64,000 nucleotides of DNA, taken from positions 1-64,000 of the forward strand of contig JAADHN010000026.1 in the NCBI GenBank assembly GCA_013151865.1, in the 5' to 3' direction. This document shows, piece after piece, positions 52,558 to 62,317 of this stretch; position 1 is the stretch's first letter, and each line of letters starts with the position of its first letter. A program made the position numbers and the translations under genes. The notes beneath the pieces were generated by a model that saw nothing but the letters and a program-made list of their open reading frames with translations, made no database searches and was not told the origin of the DNA. This stretch comes from Kiritimatiellota bacterium (lineage in GTDB: Bacteria > Verrucomicrobiota > Lentisphaeria > Oligosphaerales > JAADHN01).

Positions 52558-54021
52558 ATGCCCCGCAACGACACCCGGCTGGGAACCAACATTCCCCATC
52601 GGTCCGATCTTTTGGCCCGGGAATTGGCCGTCATTCTGGATACCATGCCGGACGGTCTGTTCACCGTGGACGCCGCGGGTCGGATCGAACTCTGGAATCG
52701 AGAGATGACGCGCCTGACCGGGCACGCGGCCCGGGACATCGTGGGCAAACCGTGCACCATCCTCGAATGCGAGAACTGTCGCGGAAAAGATCCCGGTTGG
52801 GTTCCGGAGTGCGATTTGCTCGGCGGCGAACCGGTCGAGCAGAAAGAGTGTTCCGTGCGACACCGGGACGGGCGTTTGATCCCGGTGATGAAGAACGCCC
52901 GGGCCATCCGTGACGCGACCGGCCGGATTGTCGGTGCGGTGGAAACGCTGACCGACCTGAGTTCCATCAAACGTCTCAAGGCGGAAATGGCCCGGTTCGA
53001 GGCCCGGGAATCGGCCGAAGAGCGCCTCGGTCGACTGGTGGGAAAAAGTCACGTCATGCAGGAGGTCTACCGTCGCATTCGGCTGGCGGCGAACTCCGAG
53101 GCGACCGTCCTGATTCAGGGGGAGACCGGCACAGGCAAGGAGCTGGTGGCCGAAGCCATCCACAACCTGGGCCGGCGTCGAGACGGTCCTTTGATCCGGA
53201 TCAATTGTTCCGCGCTCCCCGAGGGCCTGCTGGAGAGCGAATTGTTCGGTCACGTGAGGGGCGCTTTCACCGGCGCGGTACGGGACAAACCCGGCCGGTT
53301 CGAGCTGGCGGACGGGGGCACCATCCTCCTCGATGAGATCGGCGACATCAGTCCCCTGATCCAGTTGAAACTGCTGCGGGTGCTCCAGGAGCACGAAATC
53401 GAGCGCGTCGGCGATACGCGCGTTCGAAAGGTCGACGTCCGCGTTGTGGCGGCCACGCACCGGGACTTGCGCGAGCTGGTGGCCCTTGAACGATTTCGTG
53501 AAGACCTCTATTATCGGCTTCGGATCTTTGTCGTCTCTCTTCCCCCGCTACGTGCCCGAAAAGAAGACATCCCCCTGCTGGTGGATACGTTCATCGAACG
53601 GTTCAATCGGCAGACCGGCAAAAAGATCGAGGGCATTTCCGCGGAAGTCGCCCTCTGCCTGATGGACTACTGCTGGCCGGGAAACGTCAGGGAATTGGAG
53701 AACGCCATCGAGCACGCGTTCGTCACCTGTCCGGGCGGCCGGATCGGTCTGTTCGATTTACCCGTGGAGATCCGTATGACCGAATTGCGCCGGATCGAAT
53801 GCGAACGCCGGGCCCCCGGTCCATTGCTCGAAACACGCGGTCGGACCGCGGGGGTGCGACCGGCGCGGCCGGCCTTGACCCGCGAGAACTTGTTGGCGGT
53901 ACTGCGCGAGAGCAACTGGAACAAAGCCGAAGCCGGCCGACGACTCGGGGTGGCCCGGACTACCGTTTGGCGCAAGATGCGCCAGTGGGGCGTCCCCCTC
54001 GAACCGCCCGCGGCCACCTGA
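52558..54021 (+). CDS. PAS-domain sigma-54-dependent transcription activator with cysteine cluster
   Basis: 487 residues. PAS domain (about 18-135), then the sigma-54 AAA+ domain (about 157-390): Walker A GETGTGKE (188-195), the sigma-54 contact loop GAFTGA (235-240), Walker B ILLDEIGD, and the CWPGNVREL arm. A Fis-type helix-turn-helix (about 438-477: NKAEAGRRLGVARTTVWRKM) binds the enhancer. Inside the PAS domain, five cysteines (66, 71, 74, 85, 98) sit where flavin/heme PAS domains normally have none, suggesting metal, Fe-S or redox sensing. No receiver domain and no cognate kinase nearby, so it probably senses its signal directly. AGCAGGAG precedes the start. Confidence 0.93.
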   Translation: MPRNDTRLGTNIPHRSDLLARELAVILDTMPDGLFTVDAAGRIELWNREMTRLTGHAARDIVGKPCTILECENCRGKDPGWVPECDLLGGEPVEQKECSVRHRDGRLIPVMKNARAIRDATGRIVGAVETLTDLSSIKRLKAEMARFEARESAEERLGRLVGKSHVMQEVYRRIRLAANSEATVLIQGETGTGKELVAEAIHNLGRRRDGPLIRINCSALPEGLLESELFGHVRGAFTGAVRDKPGRFELADGGTILLDEIGDISPLIQLKLLRVLQEHEIERVGDTRVRKVDVRVVAATHRDLRELVALERFREDLYYRLRIFVVSLPPLRARKEDIPLLVDTFIERFNRQTGKKIEGISAEVALCLMDYCWPGNVRELENAIEHAFVTCPGGRIGLFDLPVEIRMTELRRIECERRAPGPLLETRGRTAGVRPARPALTRENLLAVLRESNWNKAEAGRRLGVARTTVWRKMRQWGVPLEPPAAT

Positions 54022-54130
54022 GGCCCGCCTCCGCTCCAAAGCAGCCGGCCCGGCCCGGTCCGCAACGGGAGCGAGATGCTCCTTCCCGCTCCCGAGGCCC
54101 CTCATCTCCGTTGCCGGGCGGTCCGTGACT

Positions 54131-56134
54131 CTACCGAGCCCCGGTCGCTCGGTGCCCCGCTTTCCGCGCCCGATGGCCGGCCAGGTCGCCGGCGTCGCGG
54201 ACGGGCGGCGCGACAAACCAGTCGGCCAGGAACTCGGAGAGTGAACTCGCATACGTTTTGCGCTTGACGTTCATCCAGGTCAGTTGGTCGCCCACGGCGT
54301 AATACAGGTGCGTGACGCCGCCGACCTCGATCAGCTCCGGGTCCGAGGCATTGACGCCCTCATCCAGCCCGGTCGGGGCAAGGACCGGGTTCGCCGAACT
54401 GAGGGACCATTCAACGAGGTCGCTCGAACGGGTGATGTAGGTCTCGAAGTAGTGCCGGGGCGACCGCCTCTCGAGGTACAGGACATAGTAGTACCCGTTC
54501 GCGTACCGGATGCAGGGGCAGGCCGTGTAGCGGTTCGTGCCGAATGCGGCGTTCGGCAGTTTCGTCCAGGTCCTGAGATCCTCGGAACGCGCGAACTTGA
54601 TCGTGAATTGGGGGTAGCGGCCGTCGCTGGATTCGTACGCCATCACGAACCCGTCGGGTCCGGCGCATACCGAGGTATTGAAAAGATGCTCCCGTTCCTG
54701 ACGGATCACGACCGATGACTCCCACTGGCGGAGGTCCGCTGATCGGAACAGGGTCACATCATTCCACGATCCGTTCTCGAAGCGTGAGGCGAAGGCGTAA
54801 AAGACGCCCTCGTGCACCAGGGCGCATCCCAAACCGTAGCCTTCCGCGAAACGTGCGAGCACGTCGCCGGTCTCGGCATCGCGAAGTTCCAGAAAGTAGT
54901 CCGCCTTCTCCCCGCCGCGTGCCGGTCGGATACAGGCCAGGTGGCAAAGCCGTCCGCGCCACAACACGGGACTGAGTTCACACAGGTCCCGGCCGACCAG
55001 TTCGCACGCGACCGCCGCCGGCCGAGACGAGGCCGGTGCGGGTGGTACAAGAGAACGGAATACCTCGGCAGGCCAGTGACCCAGCCTGTGCATGTCCGCC
55101 GGGACGTCCTGCTGGAACTGGACATAGGCGCGGACGGACCCCGATACGGAGTGTCCGAGAGCAGAGACGGAGTCCTTGTCGACTTTGACCCCGAACACCT
55201 TGTAGCCCATCAGGGTGGTGTCCGCGAGGTCGACATGCAGGTACTTGCCATTCTGGACACTTTGGATGATCCCATCGGTGGGAGTCCCTGCCGGCTGAGA
55301 AAAGTTGAGTGTCACCAGGCGACAACCGTCGACTTTGACCCGCGTGAACGTGTGCAGCCCGTAATTTCCGCCCTTGAGCGCGCACTGCGGGCTGACCAAC
55401 GTGCAGTCTTCGAACACCACGTCGTGCCGGTCGGGCATGCTCTTGTTCTCGACGCGCACGTAGGCCCCGGCCGTATCGCCCCACCAGTCCAGCGACCACA
55501 GCGTGCAGCGTCTGAACGTGATGGGTTCATCCGGCCGCGACAGACAACTGGCGACTCCGCCGCCGAACGCTCGACCAATCCCCACGCAATCCTCCACCAC
55601 CACGGTGAACGGCTCGATCCTGTTCGTGCAGTCCCAGAACAGGCCGGCGTCGCTGCCGGTCACGTACAGCTTGCGGAGGACCCAACGGTCCCAGACAATG
55701 GCCGAGAAAGTGGGGGCCGTGTGCGCGGGCGACCAGCCTTTGGACGTGGCCCGGATGGTCGACCACCAGTCGTAGCTCTTGAAGCCCTTGCCAGGGGCCC
55801 CGGAATCGACGATTACGTCACCGGTCGCGCCCGACCCCAGGCTCCCGTCCGTATCGCCGATCAGTTCGTTGTAGGCGCCGGCCGCGCCGCGGTGCGCCGG
55901 AGCCAGCATGGCCTCCATGTACGTGTCCGGCCGCACCACGATGCGGTACCCTCCCTGCGCGTCGGGGACGGCATCGAGCGCTTTCTGGATGGTGGTGAAC
56001 GCCGTGGCCCACGTCAATCCGTCCGTGTTGCTGCCGAGCTTCGAAACGTGGAATGTCGTCCCTCGGCGGGCCGCACCGGCCGACGTCGAACGAACCGTAC
56101 CGGCCGCCATCATGCACGCCAGAATCAGTCGCAT
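54131..56134 (-). CDS. Secreted beta-helix / beta-propeller fusion (putative glycan-active)
   Basis: 667 residues. A short signal peptide (LILACMMAAGTV) precedes a region (about 25-340) with the right-handed beta-helix pattern of pectin-lyase-like proteins (FHVSKLGSNTDGLTWATAFTTIQKAL at the start, then repeats such as ITFRRCTLWSLDWWGD and VVFEDCTLVSPQ). From about 370 to 640 there is a five-bladed-propeller-like region resembling GH43/GH32/GH117 relatives (FRSADLRQWESS, FARSEDLRTWTKLP, ITRSSDLVEWSLS, NASDPELIEVGG). Such fusions suggest polysaccharide binding or cleavage outside the cell. An AAGGAGG site directly before the ATG makes the start firm. The catalytic residues are not certain. It converges with the sigma-54 activator gene. 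Confidence 0.8.
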   Translation of the reverse strand: MRLILACMMAAGTVRSTSAGAARRGTTFHVSKLGSNTDGLTWATAFTTIQKALDAVPDAQGGYRIVVRPDTYMEAMLAPAHRGAAGAYNELIGDTDGSLGSGATGDVIVDSGAPGKGFKSYDWWSTIRATSKGWSPAHTAPTFSAIVWDRWVLRKLYVTGSDAGLFWDCTNRIEPFTVVVEDCVGIGRAFGGGVASCLSRPDEPITFRRCTLWSLDWWGDTAGAYVRVENKSMPDRHDVVFEDCTLVSPQCALKGGNYGLHTFTRVKVDGCRLVTLNFSQPAGTPTDGIIQSVQNGKYLHVDLADTTLMGYKVFGVKVDKDSVSALGHSVSGSVRAYVQFQQDVPADMHRLGHWPAEVFRSLVPPAPASSRPAAVACELVGRDLCELSPVLWRGRLCHLACIRPARGGEKADYFLELRDAETGDVLARFAEGYGLGCALVHEGVFYAFASRFENGSWNDVTLFRSADLRQWESSVVIRQEREHLFNTSVCAGPDGFVMAYESSDGRYPQFTIKFARSEDLRTWTKLPNAAFGTNRYTACPCIRYANGYYYVLYLERRSPRHYFETYITRSSDLVEWSLSSANPVLAPTGLDEGVNASDPELIEVGGVTHLYYAVGDQLTWMNVKRKTYASSLSEFLADWFVAPPVRDAGDLAGHRARKAGHRATGAR

Positions 56135-56747
56135 TTCCGACCTCCTTGATTCCCGATCAACCGCCGGGGGGCCACGTCACCGACAAGATACACGGTGTTT
56201 TTCGGACGCGCGCCGGGACAGTCCGACTTTGTTTTCCCGTGGTGCACCGATGGCCCGCCGGAATCAACAAGGTGCGGTTCGCGTGCTGCGCACCCGGAGG
56301 GTGAAGCTCATCCGCATTGTCGCTCTTCCGGCGCAAGCGCCGGGAATCGAGTCCGGTCGCAGCATCGTCCGCAACCGTTTTCCGTTCAATGTGGATCGAC
56401 ACAATATCGTCGGCTTCATGGGAGATCGTTCGGGATAACTTGGTGCGGAGGCGAAATCGCTGCCTCTGCAGAACAGGCCGGACGATTCTGAGGCGGTCGG
56501 TATAATAATTCCCACGCGCCCCTTGTCATTTCCGTCCGGCGCCGCTACATTCTCAATGCGTTGGCCCCGTTGGTTCAGGGGCGTGGGTGGTTATTCCGCG
56601 GGATTGGAATACATGGCCGCCGGTCCGGAGAGCGGCCGCGGGCGGTGAGAATTCTGAACAGGGCATAGCCCGTTCAAGGGGGTGTCCACGTTGCTTTCCG
56701 CCGGCGTGTTCGCCTGCCGGGGCGAGTGGACATACGGGAACAGCAGG
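56135..56747. other. Divergent gap with promoter-like box and leader hairpin
   Basis: About 610 bp between the beta-helix protein and the large TPR gene. The only structure I see is the TATAAT plus hairpin at 56501-56588. The rest has no supported gene. Confidence 0.5.
56501..56588 (+). promoter_or_regulatory. TATAAT box followed by a long 5' hairpin
   Basis: A perfect TATAAT (56501-56506) lacks a good -35 at the right distance. About five bases after it, arms CCCACGCGCCCCT (56511-56523) and AGGGGCGTGGG (56577-56587) can pair over about 11 bp with a 2-base bulge, around a 53-base middle. If transcribed, the message of the TPR gene or a short RNA would begin with this stem. Confidence 0.4.
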
Positions 56748-59700
56748 ATGTTTTTACGGCCGCATTTTTCTTCGGTCCGCTCCTTCCATCGGTCCGGCCG
56801 GCGGGCTCGAGCCGGCGCGCGTCCACCTCGGCTTTTCTTCCGCTATCTCTTTCCGGCAGGCTGTCTTCTCGCCGGTCTTTCACTGCCGTTGCGGGCCCTG
56901 GACGAGTATCGGTACGACTATCGGCTTTCCAGGGCCCTTCAGCGGGTCCGGATGTACGATTTCGCGCAACGACATCTCGAGGCCATGCTGCGGAGATATC
57001 CAGACAAACGCGATGCAATCCTGCTCGAGCAGGCGCGCACCTTTTTTCTCATGGGCAAAGCGACTCAAGGCGAGAAATACCTGGGCCGGCTCAAGTCCTC
57101 CAGTCCCGTTTACGGTCGGTCCAGACTCTTGCTGGGGCAGATGGCCTATCGCCGCGGGGACTATGCGGCCGCGGCCGCCGCTTATGCCGGTTACTTCAAA
57201 CGGCACACCAAACCGCCGGGCAACGGCCTTCAAGACCGGGAAGAATTCCGACGTGCCGTCCACGAGTACGCCGCGGTACTCAGAAAGAAAGGCCAAGGCG
57301 ACAAGGCTGCGGAGGTGCTCGGGTACCTCGCCAACGTCGGCGAGGGTATGGGGACCCGGCAGTTGACGGTCCTGAAAGGACAGGCCATACTCGCCGCCGA
57401 GGACGAAAAGGTTCGAAAGGGCGGCGCGATCGACCGGGCGGCTGTCGAGCGGGCGCGGCGACAACTCGAAGCCCTGCAATGGCAGGGGGTCGACGCGGCG
57501 ACGGCCGCCGCGTTGGTGGAAGTCGCTCACGCCTATGTGTTGCTCGGACAGTATGACAAGGCCATCACTGCGCTGTCCGGCGGATCGGAGATTTTCGGCG
57601 AGGTGGAAAGCGCTCTCCGCCGCCGTCGCAAACTGGCGGCTTCTCCGGTCGCCGGAGCACATTACTATTACGGACGGGCGCTCAAGGGGAAGGCGTTCAA
57701 AGCGTTCAAGGCGGGGAAGCGCGATGAGGCCAAGAAGTACTTGATTTCCGCTCTCAAACATTTCTACCGGATAGCGAAGGAGTACGAGGGTTCCACTTAC
57801 TCCACCGAAGGCCTGGCAGAGTTTGGGAAATGTCGAAATCTCCTCCAGAAGCAGTTCGGGGTGAAAGTGAAGCTCAAAGCCGGTTCGGCCACCGCCGAGG
57901 CCGCCGTGAGAAAAAAGCAGGCGGACGCCTTTTATATGTCCAAGCGCTTTTCCGACGCCTTGCCGCTTTATCTGGAGATCGTGCGCACCGGGCCTACGGT
58001 GCGCGGTTTTACCGAGTCGGCTGCCCGGTTGGCGGCATGCTATGGTCGTTTGGACCGTTTTCTCGAGGCCGAAGCGGTGGCCGACTACCTCGCCGACGTG
58101 TTTCCGAAATCCGAGTTCAGCGCCCGCGCTCTGCTCCAATTGGGGGCTCTCCTGTACAAAAAGGCCCGCGCAGAAAAAAATCCGCGCCGGCAAGAGGCGT
58201 TGAATGCCGATGCCATGCGGGTGTGGGCTCGCTTCGTGGAAATCGCACCGACCGATCCCAAGGCCCCGGAGATCGCGTTTGCGATTGCCGAAAACGCGTA
58301 CGGTCGGGCGGCGCGGGTCGCCGCGAGGACCGTCAAGATGAAATCCGGCCCGGAAAAGGAGAAACTCAAGGCCCGGGCCCGGGAGCTGTATGCCCAGGCC
58401 ATCCCGGCTTACCGGCGGGTCATCGACACCTTTGCTTCATCCGCCCAGGGGGTGCGGGCTCTGTATAAATTGGGCTGGATCTATTACACGCTCGAGCGCA
58501 AAAAAGAAGCCGCACCTCTGTTTGCCCGGTATGCCGATTCCGAATCGGACCCGGCCCATACGGTGGACCGACTTGAAGCGCAGTTCCGCTGTGCGGAATG
58601 CCTCATGTTTAGCGAGCAGGCGGAAAAAGCCGTCCCGCGGCTCGAAAAACTCCTGGCATGGACCGCCCCCGGCAACGACCTGGGAATCGACCCCGGGCAG
58701 GCCAAAGTGAAAGATGTGCGCGAACGTGCCGCAAGTTATCTGGGTTGGGCTTGGGACTTGGCTGCCGAGGCGTTTCGGGGGCGTTTGGACAAACTGACCG
58801 CCAAATTGCAGGACTTACGCGAGGAAAAAGGCGTCAAAGTCGCTGCCGTCGAAAAAGCGCTTGGCCGCCGAAAAAGTGCGGAGGCGGAAATGGCTGCGGC
58901 GCGCGTCGCGTATGCGGAGATCGAAAAAGCGTATTTCGGTACCGGACCCGGCGCCGCCGAATTGGCCGCGGCTGCGGCGAAAGCGCAGGGAAAAGATCCC
59001 GCGAAACTGACGGCCGAAGAACGCGAGGTGGCTCAAAGGGACGCCGCCGCCTTGGCAAAGCGTCTCGCGGCCGGCATGGCCTCTCGGGACCGGGACCGGC
59101 TCCTGGGGGAAAAGATTCAACTCGAGAAAGAGCGGGAGGAGGTCAAGCGAGAGTTGGCCGCGGCCGTAGAGGCTGAGGCCGCGGGGGCGGGGACCGTCGC
59201 CGCTGACATCGCTCGAAAACGAACAGAGTATTTTCGCGCCAGACTCGCCGCCCTCGCGAGTGCCTTGCGTAAGAATGCCATGGAGAATAAGTGCCTCCAA
59301 GCGCCGCCGGAACGGCGGCCTGCCCTGCAAGCCGAAGCCGTCAAACGTACCCGGGAGGCCCTTGCCGCGTGGAAGGGGGCATTAGAGAAGCACCTTGACT
59401 ACCTGGGCGTCCTCGCGCGGAATGCCGAAACCGCTCGCAAGGAAGCGGAAGCCGCCATCGAACGCATCGATGCCGAAATCGTCCGAATAGAAAAGGAACT
59501 CCGGCCGCTCAGGGAAGACTTCGAGAGACGCAAGAAATTGGCGCAACGGCAGTTTGAGAGTTTCATCAAGGCCTACCCAACATCGACGTTTGTCCCCGAC
59601 AACATGGCCAGGCTCGGCACCATCTTCGTCGAGTTGGGCCAGTATGACCGTGCCGCGGAGGTCTTGGGTGACTTGGCGGCGCGGTTCCCGAAGTCCGAAG

Positions 59701-60512
59701 CCGTGCAGCGGGCATTCTTCACTTTGGGACGGTCCGAGTGTGAGCTTGGCCAATTCAAGCGCGCGGCCAAAACGTTCGACCGTGTGCTGCGCGACGCCGC
59801 GAACCAACCGCTGGCCAATCTCCTCTACATTTCCGGAAAAATGCTCGAAGCCGATCAGCCTTCGCAAGCCCTGATTGCCGGTCTGGAAATCGTCCGCCGG
59901 ACCGCCGAGAAAGTTGAATCGGACCGGGAATTCTCACCGGCTGTGCGGGAAAATGCACTCTTCCGGGTGGGCCGGGCGTATTTTGCCCTCGGGAAGTACA
60001 AGAATGCCCTCGAGTTTTTCGACAAACTCCTGGCGGAACGACCCAAAACCGCCTATTTCTTCCAGGTCAAGCTCCTGTCGGGGATCGCCCGAGCCCGTAT
60101 CGAGCCCGCGGATACCGCCGGGGCCCTTCAGGATTTCGGCGAGGTCCTGAGGTACGCAGGAGACAGGTCCGATTTGGTCAACCAAGCACTGTGCGAATCC
60201 GGGGCGGTCTATCAGAAGCTGGGGACCGAGAAAGACCTCAAACTCGCCTTGGCCCGCTATCAGCAAATCGCCCTGCTTGCCGATCCCCGAGTCAAAGAGA
60301 ACCGACCGTGGATCGAGGCGGCCCTTTTTCGGAGTGCGCAATGTTTCGATCGTCTCGGCCGGACCGCGGATGTGCTGGAAATGGCAGGACGATACCGTAA
60401 GGAATTCCCCGCCGGTGCGCACCTTCAGGCGATCAAGGACCTGGCTGATCGCGCCCGAACCAAGGCTGGAACCGGCGCCGCCGCAAAAGCCGCTTCTTCG
60501 ACCGGGGGGTGA
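56748..60512 (+). CDS. Giant secreted TPR protein of the Tol-like operon
   Basis: 1254 residues from the ATG at 56748; a GTG 22 codons earlier (56682) is also open and the true start is uncertain. A basic N-region and hydrophobic stretch (LFFRYLFPAGCLLAGLSLPLRA) act as signal peptide or anchor. The remainder is TPR repeats (for example EAMLRRYPDKRDAILLEQAR, LPLYLEIVRTG, NALEFFDKLLAERPKTAYF), interrupted at about 670-930 by a long Glu/Lys/Ala-rich coiled coil. The C-terminal half again has tandem TPR hairpins (AAEVLGDLAARFPKSEAVQRAFF). TPRs bind proteins. The next TPR gene follows 29 bp later, then TolQ/TolR genes, so it is probably the periplasmic scaffold of that energised complex. Confidence 0.85.
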   Translation: MFLRPHFSSVRSFHRSGRRARAGARPPRLFFRYLFPAGCLLAGLSLPLRALDEYRYDYRLSRALQRVRMYDFAQRHLEAMLRRYPDKRDAILLEQARTFFLMGKATQGEKYLGRLKSSSPVYGRSRLLLGQMAYRRGDYAAAAAAYAGYFKRHTKPPGNGLQDREEFRRAVHEYAAVLRKKGQGDKAAEVLGYLANVGEGMGTRQLTVLKGQAILAAEDEKVRKGGAIDRAAVERARRQLEALQWQGVDAATAAALVEVAHAYVLLGQYDKAITALSGGSEIFGEVESALRRRRKLAASPVAGAHYYYGRALKGKAFKAFKAGKRDEAKKYLISALKHFYRIAKEYEGSTYSTEGLAEFGKCRNLLQKQFGVKVKLKAGSATAEAAVRKKQADAFYMSKRFSDALPLYLEIVRTGPTVRGFTESAARLAACYGRLDRFLEAEAVADYLADVFPKSEFSARALLQLGALLYKKARAEKNPRRQEALNADAMRVWARFVEIAPTDPKAPEIAFAIAENAYGRAARVAARTVKMKSGPEKEKLKARARELYAQAIPAYRRVIDTFASSAQGVRALYKLGWIYYTLERKKEAAPLFARYADSESDPAHTVDRLEAQFRCAECLMFSEQAEKAVPRLEKLLAWTAPGNDLGIDPGQAKVKDVRERAASYLGWAWDLAAEAFRGRLDKLTAKLQDLREEKGVKVAAVEKALGRRKSAEAEMAAARVAYAEIEKAYFGTGPGAAELAAAAAKAQGKDPAKLTAEEREVAQRDAAALAKRLAAGMASRDRDRLLGEKIQLEKEREEVKRELAAAVEAEAAGAGTVAADIARKRTEYFRARLAALASALRKNAMENKCLQAPPERRPALQAEAVKRTREALAAWKGALEKHLDYLGVLARNAETARKEAEAAIERIDAEIVRIEKELRPLREDFERRKKLAQRQFESFIKAYPTSTFVPDNMARLGTIFVELGQYDRAAEVLGDLAARFPKSEAVQRAFFTLGRSECELGQFKRAAKTFDRVLRDAANQPLANLLYISGKMLEADQPSQALIAGLEIVRRTAEKVESDREFSPAVRENALFRVGRAYFALGKYKNALEFFDKLLAERPKTAYFFQVKLLSGIARARIEPADTAGALQDFGEVLRYAGDRSDLVNQALCESGAVYQKLGTEKDLKLALARYQQIALLADPRVKENRPWIEAALFRSAQCFDRLGRTADVLEMAGRYRKEFPAGAHLQAIKDLADRARTKAGTGAAAKAASSTGG

Positions 60513-60541
60513 GCCCCGCGTGAAGCAGGAGGATCGTCAAC

Positions 60542-61297
60542 ATGCAGTGGAAACGGCAATGGGCGCCGTACTGTCTCGCCGTCATCATGGGCCTTGCTGC
60601 GCTTCGCCTGCAGGCCGTGCCGAGTGGATGCTGGGTCATCGACCGCGCCGGACGCCGCACCGTCGGCGCAGTCCTGACGGCAGAACCCAACGGCACTCTT
60701 CACCTGCAGCTCAAGCGCGGCGGTCCTACCCAGACGTTCAAACCCGGCACCTATCGCTATGCATACATTCCCAAGCCCGTGGCGGTCGCCCAATTGGAGC
60801 AACTGGCTGCTGCCGGCAAAGACGCCGCCGTCGTCCAGAAGGCCCCGGCACTTTTCAAGCAGTTCAAGTTCCTGGGCTGGGGGGACCATATCGCCTGGCT
60901 CCACGGCAGTGCGCTGTTTCGTCAGGGCAAGGCGGCGGAGGCCCTCAAGGTATTTGACCTGGGCAAGGCCTACACTGTTCTGCACGGCGTCGAACTGCTC
61001 GAGGGGCGGGTCGAGGCCCTGATCGCTCTCGGCCGCGACGACGACGCCCGACAAGAACTTAAAACACTGGCGAAATCCGACGACCGCGCCGTGGCGGCCT
61101 TTGTCTTCAACGCACGCGGCAAACTCTTGGCGCGTCAGGGCAAGAAAAAGGATGCGGCCCTCGAGTTCCTGAAAACCCTGCTGCTTTTCAAACCCGGGGA
61201 GGCCACCGGCGCTCGCAAAGAGGCCCGTAAACAGGTCGTTGCTTTGCTCAAGGAATTAAAAGATCCACGGTATAAGGACTTTGAAAAGTTCAAGTAA
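60542..61297 (+). CDS. Small secreted TPR protein
   Basis: 251 residues. A signal peptide (hydrophobic about 8-24, RLQA-VP) precedes a short beta-rich part containing WVIDRAGRRTVGAVLTAEP (about 30-75) and then helical TPR-like hairpins (AALFRQGKAAEALKVFDLGKAYTV, RVEALIALGRDDDARQELKTL, GKLLARQGKKKDAALEFLKTLLLF). An AGGAGGATC site supports the start. It lies 29 bp after the giant TPR gene and 174 bp before the TolQ-like gene. A periplasmic accessory role in the Tol-like complex is inferred from position and composition. Confidence 0.82.
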   Translation: MQWKRQWAPYCLAVIMGLAALRLQAVPSGCWVIDRAGRRTVGAVLTAEPNGTLHLQLKRGGPTQTFKPGTYRYAYIPKPVAVAQLEQLAAAGKDAAVVQKAPALFKQFKFLGWGDHIAWLHGSALFRQGKAAEALKVFDLGKAYTVLHGVELLEGRVEALIALGRDDDARQELKTLAKSDDRAVAAFVFNARGKLLARQGKKKDAALEFLKTLLLFKPGEATGARKEARKQVVALLKELKDPRYKDFEKFK

Positions 61298-61471
61298 AGC
61301 TTCGCTTCGACTCGGCGTCGGCCCGGCAAGGCCTGCCAGCGGTTGTTGCGGGCGGACTTCCCCCGGTCGAGGGTCGGAAACTCGAGTCCGGAAGACAGAG
61401 CGGCGCCTCCGGTGCATAAAACCGCGTGTTGTGCTCCCGGGATCGCCGCAGAAAAGAGCAGGAGAGAAAAA

Positions 61472-62281
61472 ATGAGGCTCGGACGCAAAACTCGAAAATG
61501 CTGTGCCGTCGGCCTGCTGGCCGGAACCATAATTGCTGCGGGATTGAATGCCCGGGCTGAGGAAAAGGGCGCGGCCGAGGCGCCCAAACCCCCTGCCGCA
61601 GAAACCAAGGCGGTCGCCGAAACAGCCTCCGCCGGTCCCTCCTTCATGGATGTGGTCTTTCGGGGCGGCATCGTCAATACCATTATCTGGTTGATGATCT
61701 TCGGCACGTCCGCCGCAACGGCCGCGTTCATCATCGACGCCATGGTGTCCATCAAGCGCAGCAAGCTTCTTCCAGACGACGTCATCGAGGGCGTCCGGCA
61801 ATCCCTCGATCAAGGCGAACTCGATGCCGCCATCGAAACCTGTGAAGCCAACCCCGGCCCGCTGTCGAATATTCTCATGGGCGGGTTCAGCAACATTACC
61901 GAAGGCTACGAGGTGATCCAGGAAGCGGTGGCCTCCACCGCCGATATGGAAAGCGAGCGCCTCATGCAACGGGTCAATTTCTTGAACCTTTGCGGCCAAA
62001 TCGCCCCCATGCTCGGACTGATGGGGACCGTGACCGGGATGGTGCGTGCTTTTGCCAGTCTCGGCGGTGCGGCCGGCGCGGCGCGTGCCAAGCTCCTGGC
62101 CATGTCCATCTCAACCGCACTGTGGACGACCGCCGTCGGACTGCTGATCGCCGTACCCGCACTACTCGCCTACACACTCGTACGAAACTACGCCACCCGC
62201 CTCGTCCTGGAAACCGAAGCCACGGTGCTCGACCTGATCAAGGTGCTCCGCAATGCAGAAGTCGAAGAAGATCTGGAATAA
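61472..62281 (+). CDS. MotA/TolQ/ExbB proton-channel protein with N-terminal periplasmic extension
   Basis: 269 residues. An N-terminal signal-like segment (about 11-28, ARAEE) and an Ala/Pro/Glu linker (30-55) are followed by the TolQ/ExbB core: GGIVNTIIWLMIFGTSAATAAFIID (TM1), a cytoplasmic region and the two long C-terminal helices with MLGLMGTVTGMVRAFASLGG and SISTALWTTAVGLLIAVPALLAYTLV. With TolR/ExbD it uses the proton gradient to energise an outer-envelope process. Extensions of this sort before TM1 are known in PVC bacteria and Bacteroidota. AGGAGAG precedes the start. It is followed by two TolR genes. Confidence 0.92.
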   Translation: MRLGRKTRKCCAVGLLAGTIIAAGLNARAEEKGAAEAPKPPAAETKAVAETASAGPSFMDVVFRGGIVNTIIWLMIFGTSAATAAFIIDAMVSIKRSKLLPDDVIEGVRQSLDQGELDAAIETCEANPGPLSNILMGGFSNITEGYEVIQEAVASTADMESERLMQRVNFLNLCGQIAPMLGLMGTVTGMVRAFASLGGAAGAARAKLLAMSISTALWTTAVGLLIAVPALLAYTLVRNYATRLVLETEATVLDLIKVLRNAEVEEDLE

Positions 62282-62317
62282 ACCGACGCCGCCGGCGGCG
62301 AAAACAGGATAGTCGCT

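Noticed and set aside
56521-56588. Hairpin region as a tRNA gene
   Set aside because: No cloverleaf can be drawn: there is no 7-bp acceptor with correct D- and anticodon-arm spacing.
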